Shown here in pieces: positions 1-5,327 of a DNA stretch of 6,682 nt (within the stretch, counting starts at the first letter, position 1; every line of letters begins with the position of its first letter). The stretch is taken from assembly GCA_964641715.1 (NCBI GenBank), contig CAZXMB010000163.1, forward strand, positions 1 through 6,682, written 5' to 3'. Made by a program: the position numbers and the translations under genes. Source of the DNA: CAZXMB01 sp964641715 (GTDB lineage: Bacteria; Desulfobacterota; BSN033; UBA1163). The notes below the pieces were generated by a model. That model did no database searches. It saw only the letters and a program-made list of their open reading frames with translations, and was not told where the DNA came from.

Positions 1-75
1 TCGTTTGATGATCCAGCCAATGCGAAGCAAAGCAGCGAGGACTTGATTGGCTCGGGTTGATGGCCATCGGCTCAT
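1..75 (-). CDS. hicA: HicA family toxin (mRNA interferase), partial, 3' end outside the window
   Basis: The first 25 codons of a minus-strand gene run off the left edge. The visible protein starts MSRWPSTRANQVLAALLRIG and continues WIIKR, which fits the N-terminal helix and first strand of the HicA fold (family pattern: residues selecting a short helix, then 'GW/GF-x-x-x-R' ahead of the catalytic 'GSH' segment). The catalytic histidine would lie just beyond the edge and cannot be checked. HicA proteins are small ribosome-independent ribonucleases that cleave mRNA and are neutralised by HicB. The ATG overlaps the stop codon of the upstream hicB by 4 nt (ATGA), so translation is probably coupled. 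Only a weak GGAAG-like ribosome site lies upstream. Identity rests on the short N-terminus plus the hicB neighbour. Confidence 0.75.
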   Translation of the reverse strand, partial: MSRWPSTRANQVLAALLRIGWIIKR

Positions 76-272
76 GCTGAGACCGCGAACACTTCCTTTA
101 GTTCTGGGATTTCTTCCCCATGTTCGAACCGGTCAGCCAGGACTCGCAATGCCAATGCTTCCGCCTTAGAAATGGCTTCGTCCCTGCTGTTCCCATATAC
201 CATAACCCCAGGGAGATCTGGGATTTCAGCAATCCAGCGACCATTTTCTTCTCTTTCGATTTCGATCTTCAC
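72..272 (-). CDS. hicB: HicB family antitoxin, short form (66 aa)
   Basis: The 66-residue protein reads MKIEIEREENGRWIAEIPDL and then PGVMVYGNSRDEAISKAEALALRVLADR. This is the compact HicB/UPF0150 fold: 'G.W.A..PDLPG....G.S.DEA...A..L'. HicB binds HicA and blocks its RNA cleavage. At 66 aa it has only the partially degraded RNase-H-like core and lacks the C-terminal HTH or ribbon-helix-helix domain of longer HicB proteins, so autorepression by DNA binding is not obvious. The start is GTG at 272-270, chosen because GAGGTGA (276-282) sits close upstream and the family pattern begins there. The next gene, hicA, overlaps by 4 nt. The antitoxin-first order is the reverse of E. coli hicAB but is common in short-HicB systems. 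Codon use looks normal. Confidence 0.88.
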   Translation of the reverse strand: MKIEIEREENGRWIAEIPDLPGVMVYGNSRDEAISKAEALALRVLADRFEHGEEIPELKEVFAVSA

Positions 273-289
273 AACTCACCTCTAAAAAT

Positions 290-319
290 ATAATATCTCA
301 CTTTGATGATGATTTGCAA
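290..319 (-). promoter_or_regulatory. Candidate sigma-70 promoter of hicBA
   Basis: On the minus strand TTGCAA (314-319) is followed after 18 nt by TATTAT (290-295). A transcript would start near 283, giving a very short leader of about 11 nt that barely includes the GAGGTGA ribosome site of hicB. The match is good for -10 and moderate for -35. It is a sequence-based prediction only. Confidence 0.45.
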
Positions 320-321
320 TG

Positions 322-512
322 TCATATTTTTTTCACCATTTCCAATGCAAATCTCCAATTTCCAGCCCACTCTGTCAAATCTCTTTTACAAGAAGGAATT
401 AATGATCTGCTCAGGTGGCTAATTGATGTATCCAGTTATCTGAACTTTCCAGAAAGGAGGATATTCTGTGTCTCTTCTTTTGCCTCTTCCAGTAAATATG
501 GTGTAAGGTCTT
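322..512 (-). pseudogene. Degraded minus-strand reading frame with an internal stop, truncated by a repeat
   Basis: Reading leftward from the edge of the repeat at 513, one minus-strand frame gives KDLTPYLLEEAKEE, then TQNILLSGKFR, a TAA (436-438), and continues open in the same frame as LDTSISHLSRSLIPSCKRDL and TEWAGNWRFALEMVKKI to a TGA (322-324). The composition (acidic and basic helices, few rare residues) looks like real protein, but I recognise no family. A nominal ATG at 538-540 lies inside the repeat and has no ribosome site, so it is unlikely to be the original start. The overlapping plus-strand frame looks less coding-like and ends inside the repeat. Best reading: remnant of a small gene inactivated by one nonsense mutation and an insertion. 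A non-coding origin remains possible. Confidence 0.35.
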
Positions 513-644
513 TAGGGGCTATTACACAAATCGATTTCATGCTTCGACAAGCTCAGCATGATCGGAAAAGTTGCATCCTTTCAATAAATCACCGTTCGCC
601 CTGAGCCTGTCGAAGGGTAAATGGTGATTTGGCAACAGCCCCTA
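513..644. mobile_element. MITE-like palindromic element with terminal inverted repeats and a possible TA target duplication
   Basis: The left end (513-532) reads TAGGGGCTATTACACAAATC. The complement of the right end (626-644) reads TAGGGGCTGTTGCCAAATC. They match apart from two substitutions and one extra base. Inside is a second inverted pair, CTTCGACAAGCTCAG (542-556) against the complement of 592-615, which begins CTTCGACAGGCTCAG. A third pair is aaatcacc (586-593) with ggtgattt (623-630). The whole 132 nt can fold on itself and encodes nothing. If the outer TA dinucleotides are a target duplication, the element proper starts GGGGCT, which would fit IS630/mariner-type mobilisation. The CTGTTGC motif also recalls ends of some other IS families. 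The CTTCGACAGGCTCAGGGCGAA core is a frequent intergenic repeat in environmental genomes (from memory). No transposase is present in the window. Confidence 0.55.
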
Positions 645-726
645 CACTCTACACTCATAAAGTTTATCAAACATCTTCATATTTATTGATGACACCCTAA
701 GCTTTTCTTTACATTTCTTTAATATA

Positions 727-754
727 ATTATCGGTCAGAGGGTTTATTTGTCAA
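727..754 (-). promoter_or_regulatory. Strong promoter-like sequence reading into the degraded region
   Basis: On the minus strand a perfect TTGACA (749-754) is separated by 16 nt from GATAAT (727-732), five of six matches to the -10 consensus. Transcription would start near 720 and run leftward through the MITE-like element and the gene remnant. It is therefore probably the former promoter of the broken gene, or drives a short RNA. It lies just downstream of the last permease gene and its weak hairpin. Confidence 0.45.
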
Positions 755-761
755 GAAATTT

Positions 762-782
762 GATGGCTCATCCAAAGCCATC
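762..782 (-). terminator. Weak hairpin after the ABC operon
   Basis: GATGGCT (762-768) and AGCCATC (776-782) form a 7-bp stem with a 7-nt loop immediately after the stop codon of permease 2. On the minus strand it is followed by AAATTTCTT, only moderately U-rich. It is a plausible operon terminator but weaker than the one at 6512-6553. Confidence 0.4.
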
Positions 783-783
783 G

Positions 784-1950
784 TTAAGTAGCCCTAAGCG
801 ATTCGACGATGTTCATTCGTGCGGCTCTCAAGGCGGGTAACACCCCTCCTATAAAACCCATGATCAGAGAGAAGGCGAGGGCCTTCCAGGCAATATCAAA
901 GGTCAGGGTGAATTCAAAAGCCAGTTCTGAAAAGGTTTGAAAATTGATGGTAGAGACGGTGAGGAACCGGAGAAAGGAGGCAAAGAAGAGGCCCATACAA
1001 CCCCCGATCAACCCAAGGAGTAAAGCCTCGAATAAGAAGGCCGTTAATATACTTGGTCTCTTAAAGCCAAGGGCTCGCATCGTCCCGATCTCAGCGGTTC
1101 GGGTGGCCACCGCCGCATACATGGTAATCATGGCGCCGATGATCGCCCCCAGGGAAAAGATGATAGTGAGGGAGATTCCGAGAATCCTCAGAAATTTGGC
1201 CATCATCCTTGATTGCTCTTCATAGTAGCGGTTCTCCTGCTTTACCTCAAGGGGTAGCCTCGGGTCTTCTTCCAACTGTTTTTTAAAAACTCCAAACCGA
1301 GAAGGGTCTCTTAATTTGAGAAGAATGGAGGAATATGCATTTCTCCGAAAGGTCTGCATCAATTGGTCCGCATCTCCCCAGATCTCCGAGCTGAAACCCG
1401 TATTCCCGGCATCGAAAATTCCCACCACCTTCCACTCCCGCATTCCGAAGAAGACGGTTTCACCCAGTCCGGCCCCTTTAAATCGTTCAGCGACACTCCT
1501 GCCAGCGATGATCTCCGATGAACCTGAATTGAGGAAACGGCCTTCCCTCAGTTTCACCTGTGGCCGCAAAGCCAATGAGCTCCTTCCAATTCCCCGGATG
1601 GTGATATAGGCTTCCTTCCCGGTTCCTCTTTTGGGAAGGCTGATGATGACGACCGTCTCCTTCGAGAGAAGTGGATACCCTTCTTGGCCTATGGCGACTT
1701 CAGGTTGGGTTCCGACCACAGAGGCCTGATAACGGGCGACTCCACTCTGCACCTCTGTACCCGCACCCTTTCGAATGATCACCACGTTATCGCTCGAACC
1801 CGTCTCAACGAGGGTCTTTTTTAAACCTTCGGCCAACATGAGCATGGCTGAAAAGACAAAGACCACCAGGGCCATCCCTGAGGTTGTGAGCACCGTGGTG
1901 AGCCTTCGTGTCCAGAGATTACGCATGCTATAAGAAAGAGGGACTCCCAA
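784..1950 (-). CDS. FtsX/MacB-type ABC transporter permease 2 (388 aa)
   Basis: This inner-membrane permease belongs to the type VII (MacB/LolCE/FtsX-like) ABC family. One N-terminal membrane helix (about residues 22-40) is followed by a large periplasmic domain (about 45-250). Three C-terminal helices follow at about 254-280, 301-328 and 353-374. Between helices 2 and 3 is the family's cytoplasmic coupling segment, 'TRTAEIGTMRALGFKR' (283-298), which contacts the ATPase. The C-terminus 'PALRAARMNIVESLRAT' is also typical. The start is TTG at 1950-1948, supported by GAGGAGG (1960-1966) 9 nt upstream and by the N-terminal 'PLSY.MRNLWTRR' pattern seen in relatives. An ATG eight codons further in lacks a well-placed site. 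It directly abuts the stop of permease 1 (TAA|TTG). Such permeases convert ATP hydrolysis into periplasmic movement rather than carrying substrate through a membrane channel. Substrate unknown. Confidence 0.9.
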   Translation of the reverse strand: MGVPLSYSMRNLWTRRLTTVLTTSGMALVVFVFSAMLMLAEGLKKTLVETGSSDNVVIIRKGAGTEVQSGVARYQASVVGTQPEVAIGQEGYPLLSKETVVIISLPKRGTGKEAYITIRGIGRSSLALRPQVKLREGRFLNSGSSEIIAGRSVAERFKGAGLGETVFFGMREWKVVGIFDAGNTGFSSEIWGDADQLMQTFRRNAYSSILLKLRDPSRFGVFKKQLEEDPRLPLEVKQENRYYEEQSRMMAKFLRILGISLTIIFSLGAIIGAMITMYAAVATRTAEIGTMRALGFKRPSILTAFLFEALLLGLIGGCMGLFFASFLRFLTVSTINFQTFSELAFEFTLTFDIAWKALAFSLIMGFIGGVLPALRAARMNIVESLRAT

Positions 1951-3108
1951 TTAACCAATCCTCCTCAGTCCATCGGCAATGCGGATATTGCGGGCCCGAA
2001 GGGTTGGAACAATGGCCGCCAATATACTTACGACCAGGGAGGCCGCGATATCCATGTAGAGGATCTCTTTTTCAACCTTGAAGATCGGAAAGTAGTTACT
2101 CAATATTCCCGCTGCAATTTTAGCAACGGGAAAGGTCAAGATCATCCCGGAGAGACAGCCGATCATCGTAATAAACATCGATTCCCCAAGGATCATCCCA
2201 GCGATACGCCAGCCCCGGTAGCCCAGGGTCTTAAAGATGGCATATTCTCCGATACGCTCCCGGTAGGTCATGGACATGGTGTTTGCCACCACGGCGATGA
2301 TGATGATAATCACTACAAATGAGACCAGCTCAATCGCCTTGATGATCGTCTCGGACATGGAAATGAAAGAGAGCTGAAAGGCTTTTTCAGTTTCAGTGAG
2401 GGTCTCTGCGAAAGAGTTTTTAAAGGTTTGGTCAATGGCAAGGGCGACCTCTGTGGCACGATCCGGACGGGTGATACCGATCATATACCATCCCACCTGG
2501 TCGGCACGGGATGGGGCGGTCTTTTTTAGAGACTCATTGAGATAATCCCAGTGAAAGAAGAACTGGGTTTCATCGATCGTCTCATCTCTCCCCCTGTAGA
2601 TTCCCCGCATCACAAATTCCCAGTTCCCCGGAAAGATCGTTCCCCTTAAGGTCACGGTATCTCCGGTCTTCCAGCCGAATCGTTTGGCAAGCTTTCTACC
2701 CGCCACAAAGGCTTTGCGGTCGCGGAGAAAGGCTCGGGTCTCCTCCCTTGAGAGGATATATTCAGGGTAGAGTTCAAGATAACTATTTGCGTCCACAGCG
2801 AAATTGGCGAAGAAGTTTTTCTCATCAATGTAAATCCCCCCGAACCAGTTTCCCCAGGAGACAATCCTCACTCCATCGATCTGCCGGATCTTCTCTTTAT
2901 AGGAAAAGGGAAGGGTGAAGATGAGGGAGATGGAGTTTCGTGTGACCAGGCGAGAGGCCGAAGAGGCTTCGACCCCGCTGTACCACGCATTGATAAAGGT
3001 TCTAAGAAGGCCAAAGGCCAAGATGGCAACGGTGATGCCCAGGATGGTTAAAAGGGTTCGAAGTTTGTGGCGGAAACCATTTCTAATGAGGATCTTGAGA
3101 ATGAACAT
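1951..3108 (-). CDS. FtsX/MacB-type ABC transporter permease 1 (385 aa)
   Basis: This second permease has the same four-helix plan: helix 1 at about 17-37, a periplasmic domain at about 40-255, and helices at about 257-277 (very isoleucine-rich), 304-326 and 351-369. The coupling segment is 'YRERIGEYAIFKTLGYRGWR' (282-301) and the C-terminus is 'PTLRARNIRIADGLRRIG'. Its sequence is clearly different from permease 2, so the two probably form a heterodimer, one copy of each, powered by an ATPase dimer. The ATG at 3108-3106 lies 26 nt inside the end of the ATPase gene and has no strong ribosome site, suggesting coupled translation. Its last codons, CTG AGG AGG ATT GGT, contain the ribosome site of permease 2. 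The periplasmic domain has aromatic-rich stretches (for example FFFHWDY at 183-189) but no recognisable substrate motif. Confidence 0.9.
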   Translation of the reverse strand: MFILKILIRNGFRHKLRTLLTILGITVAILAFGLLRTFINAWYSGVEASSASRLVTRNSISLIFTLPFSYKEKIRQIDGVRIVSWGNWFGGIYIDEKNFFANFAVDANSYLELYPEYILSREETRAFLRDRKAFVAGRKLAKRFGWKTGDTVTLRGTIFPGNWEFVMRGIYRGRDETIDETQFFFHWDYLNESLKKTAPSRADQVGWYMIGITRPDRATEVALAIDQTFKNSFAETLTETEKAFQLSFISMSETIIKAIELVSFVVIIIIIAVVANTMSMTYRERIGEYAIFKTLGYRGWRIAGMILGESMFITMIGCLSGMILTFPVAKIAAGILSNYFPIFKVEKEILYMDIAASLVVSILAAIVPTLRARNIRIADGLRRIG

Positions 3109-3778
3109 CGTTCAGGAAACCTTTTTCAAGGCGTCTGATGACCCGTGCCTTTTCAGCAGCCCTCGGGTCATGGGTGACCATGATGATTGTTTTATGGGAT
3201 TCCCGATTAAGCCTGTCCATCAATTCAAGGATCTCCCGGGCGGCGACCTTGTCGAGGTCACCTGTGGGCTCATCTGCGACGAGGATGACGGGATCGGTTA
3301 CAATTGCCCGAGCAATGGCCACCCTCTGCTGTTCCCCCCCGGAGAGCTGGGCAGGATAATGGTCCATCCTCTCTTCAAGATTGACAATGCGAAGAGCCAT
3401 CTCCGCATGGTCCCTTCGTTCTCTTCGTGAAAGGCCGGTCAAAAGGAGGGGGAGTTCAACGTTTTCAAAAGCGGTCAGTACGGGAATCAGGTTATAGAAT
3501 TGGAAGATGAATCCAACACTCCCCGCCCGCCACTCTGCGAGTTCACTTTCAGAAAGGGTGGTGATATCCACTCCTCCTACCCGTATGGTTCCGCTGTCTG
3601 CGTGATCGAGGGCAGCGATGAGGTTGAGAAGGGTACTTTTCCCTGAGCCGGAAGGACCCATCAATGCAAAAAATTCACCCTCAGGGATTTCGAGGTTGAT
3701 ATTTACCAGAACAGGGATGATCTGGCCTCCCCTCTGGTAGGATTTGTTTACCTCGATGAGTTCAACGATAGGAGCCAT
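3083..3778 (-). CDS. ABC transporter ATP-binding protein, MacB/LolD type (231 aa)
   Basis: This is a cytoplasmic ATPase subunit of an export-type ABC system. The visible motifs are Walker A GPSGSGKST (41-49), Q-loop glutamine at 93 in 'FIFQFYNLIP', signature LSGGEQQR (145-152), Walker B VILVADE (164-170) with catalytic E170, D-loop 'GDLD' (173-176) and switch histidine 203 in 'VTHD'. The 'NLIPVLTAFENVELP' segment is characteristic of the LolD/MacB/FtsE group. The start is ATG at 3778-3776 because the family pattern begins 'VELIEVNKSY'. A longer in-frame reading from a TTG adds 22 residues that merely translate the intergenic repeat and is rejected. No clear Shine-Dalgarno site precedes the ATG. 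The 3' end overlaps permease 1 by 26 nt. The C-terminal tail after 'RRLEKG' is short and not conserved. Confidence 0.93.
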   Translation of the reverse strand: MAPIVELIEVNKSYQRGGQIIPVLVNINLEIPEGEFFALMGPSGSGKSTLLNLIAALDHADSGTIRVGGVDITTLSESELAEWRAGSVGFIFQFYNLIPVLTAFENVELPLLLTGLSRRERRDHAEMALRIVNLEERMDHYPAQLSGGEQQRVAIARAIVTDPVILVADEPTGDLDKVAAREILELMDRLNRESHKTIIMVTHDPRAAEKARVIRRLEKGFLNDVHSQDPH

Positions 3779-3786
3779 ATCATTAT

Positions 3787-3898
3787 CAAATTCCAATAAC
3801 CAAATTCCAATCACCAAACAATCACCAATAATTAATTTCCCCAATATGCAGTTGTTTGGTTATTGGAATTTGGAACTTATTTGGTGATTGGGATTTGG
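3787..3898. repeat. Inverted/tandem 18-nt repeat cluster filling an intra-operon gap
   Basis: Two direct units lie on the left: CAAATTCCAATAACCAAA (3787-3804) and CAAATTCCAATCACCAAA (3801-3818), overlapping by 4 nt. Two inverted units lie on the right at 3855-3872 (a perfect complement of the first) and 3880-3897 (near complement of the second). Unit 1 with 3855-3872 is an 18-bp perfect stem. Alternatively 3800-3821 pairs with 3852-3873 over 22 nt with one mismatch and a 30-nt loop. It occupies nearly all of the 131 nt between adaptor and ATPase genes and ends 9 nt before the ATPase start codon. From memory, such CCAAATTCCAAT repeats are abundant between genes in some uncultivated bacterial lineages. 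The function is unknown. Confidence 0.85.
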
Positions 3899-3909
3899 TG
3901 CTTGATTAT

Positions 3910-5127
3910 TTATTTTTCAACTGCTTTTATCTTGAGCCCATTCCTCAATCCCTCAGGAGGGTTGAGCACGATCTGGTCTCCGGCTTTGATTCCGCCGAGA
4001 ACCTCTATCATGTCACCGATCTTATTTCCTAATCTAATCGAAGTCTCCCAGACCTTATTCCCCTTCACGAGAAATACCTTTTCATCCCCTTTTCGATTCA
4101 CAATGGCTGATTGGTGGAGAGCAATTCTTGGTTTCTGCTCATCGGGATTTGCTGGTCTGGAGAGAAAGGCCACCTTTGCACTCATCTCGGGCAGGACCCG
4201 TGGATTCTTATCAATGAAACGAACTTTGACCATCACCGTGGCCTTGGTTCGATCCGCTGTTGGGACAATCAGATGGATGGCGCCACGGAGGCGTTCCCCC
4301 GGCAGGGCATCAAGCTGAATCTCACAGGGCTGACCGACTCTGATCTTATTGAGGTTTGATTCAGAGACATCGGCTTCCACCTGGAGCGAGGACATATCCG
4401 CAATCGTAATGACAGCGGATTTTGCATTGGCCGCCGCACCAATGGGCGTGACAATATCTCCTATGTCTGCATTCTTGGTGAGTACGACCGCATCAAAAGG
4501 AGCACGGATCAGGGTGTATTCGAGGGAAACATCTGCACTCTCCAGGGCGGCCAGATTCGCTTTGATCGTGGCCTCTGCTGCCTCCACAGAGGCAACGGCT
4601 TTCTCGTAACGGGCAAGGGCAGTATCATAGGAAGATTTCGCAACAAATCCCTTTGAAAAGAGGGCTTTATTTCTTTCCAAGTTCAGGGTGGCCTCTCGAA
4701 GCTCTGCCTTGGTCTGTTCCAGGTTCGAGCGGGCGGCATTTACATTGGCAGTGGCCTGGTTTTTCGCGGCCAACACATCTTCGCTTTCGAGACGTGCAAC
4801 GACCTGGTCCTTTTTGACATGGCTTCCTTCTTCAACTCCAAGCCAGACAAGCCGGCCTGTCACTTTGGAGGCGAGGGCCGATTTACGCTGGGGAACGAGA
4901 TAACCGCTTGCATTGAGCACGGTAAGAGCCTGAGAAGGGTAGAACTGGGTGACCGTTGCAATTTGAACTTGAACAGGGGGAGTGAAAACCCCCCTCATAT
5001 AAAGAAACCCCAATAAAATGATTGCAAGGATGGCTAAGACGAAGGCACCCGCCTTTTTTCGTTTTCGGGGTCGTGTGACCGCTCTGCTTTTTTCAATCCT
5101 CAGCCCTGAGAGGTCCTCGTTGGCCAT
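3910..5127 (-). CDS. MacA-like periplasmic adaptor (membrane fusion protein) of an ABC efflux pump (405 aa)
   Basis: This HlyD/RND-type adaptor is anchored in the inner membrane and should link the permeases to an outer-membrane exit duct. An arginine/lysine-rich cytoplasmic N-terminus (10-25, 'RPRKRKK') precedes one membrane helix (about 27-43). The biotinyl-lipoyl domain is split, with halves around 81-115 ('SKVTGRLVWLGVEEGSHVKK') and 205-247 ('TLIRAPFDAVVLTKNADIGD'). Between them lies an alpha-helical coiled-coil hairpin (116-203, Ala/Glu/Lys-rich). A beta-barrel (about 248-325) and membrane-proximal domain (about 326-405) follow. The length is normal for the family. ATG at 5127 is preceded by AAGGAA (5135-5140) with 7-nt spacing. 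It is the first gene of the operon. No outer-membrane factor gene is in the window. Substrate cannot be inferred; MacA relatives serve macrolide, peptide or lipid export. Confidence 0.92.
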   Translation of the reverse strand: MANEDLSGLRIEKSRAVTRPRKRKKAGAFVLAILAIILLGFLYMRGVFTPPVQVQIATVTQFYPSQALTVLNASGYLVPQRKSALASKVTGRLVWLGVEEGSHVKKDQVVARLESEDVLAAKNQATANVNAARSNLEQTKAELREATLNLERNKALFSKGFVAKSSYDTALARYEKAVASVEAAEATIKANLAALESADVSLEYTLIRAPFDAVVLTKNADIGDIVTPIGAAANAKSAVITIADMSSLQVEADVSESNLNKIRVGQPCEIQLDALPGERLRGAIHLIVPTADRTKATVMVKVRFIDKNPRVLPEMSAKVAFLSRPANPDEQKPRIALHQSAIVNRKGDEKVFLVKGNKVWETSIRLGNKIGDMIEVLGGIKAGDQIVLNPPEGLRNGLKIKAVEK

Positions 5128-5196
5128 ATCGTAATTCCTTTTGATCTCAATGAGTTTTAAAGAATTTTTTCCATCCTAACATATTCTCAACAGGAG

Positions 5197-5211
5197 AACA
5201 ACGAAGTTGTT
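5197..5211. promoter_or_regulatory. Small palindrome in the divergent intergenic region, possible operator
   Basis: AACAACGAAGTTGTT is a 6-bp perfect inverted repeat around GAA. It sits 70 nt upstream of the adaptor start, within reach of a promoter for the pump operon, where a repressor could act. On the minus strand TTGTTC-17 nt-TAGGAT overlaps it but matches promoter consensus poorly. No regulator gene is adjacent, so this is a weak suggestion. Confidence 0.25.
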
Positions 5212-5269
5212 AGAGCCATTGTTATGCATTACAGATTTTTGATTTTTAGGCTGAAGTTCATAAGAATTT

Positions 5270-5298
5270 TTGTAAAATAAGGCAAATTATTGTATTTT
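5270..5298 (+). promoter_or_regulatory. Candidate promoter of the DapA-like gene
   Basis: TTGTAA (5270-5275) and TATTTT (5293-5298) are spaced by 17 nt in a very AT-rich stretch. A transcript would start near 5305, giving a leader of about 23 nt that contains the GAGGGGG ribosome site at 5316-5322. Both boxes are only partial matches. Confidence 0.35.
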
Positions 5299-5327
5299 AA
5301 GTTTGATTGGAATGTGAGGGGGTAAAG

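Noticed and set aside
314..604. A 96-codon plus-strand frame
   Set aside because: Its C-terminal part only translates the palindromic element (LRQAQHDR-like text), there is no ribosome site, and the opposite frame looks more protein-like.
708..728. Plus-strand promoter TTTACA...TATAAT
   Set aside because: The boxes are only 9 nt apart, too close for sigma-70.
3779..3844. A 22-residue N-terminal extension of the ATPase from a TTG start
   Set aside because: It translates the intergenic repeat (LVIGIWLLEF-like text), lacks a ribosome site, and the family fold begins after the ATG at 3778.
3787..3898. A CRISPR array
   Set aside because: The units are in both orientations, overlap each other, and there are no spacers of constant length and no cas genes.
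5307..5327. A seven-codon upstream extension of the DapA-like protein from TTG
   Set aside because: The GAGGGGG ribosome site lies inside it and is correctly spaced for the ATG at 5328.
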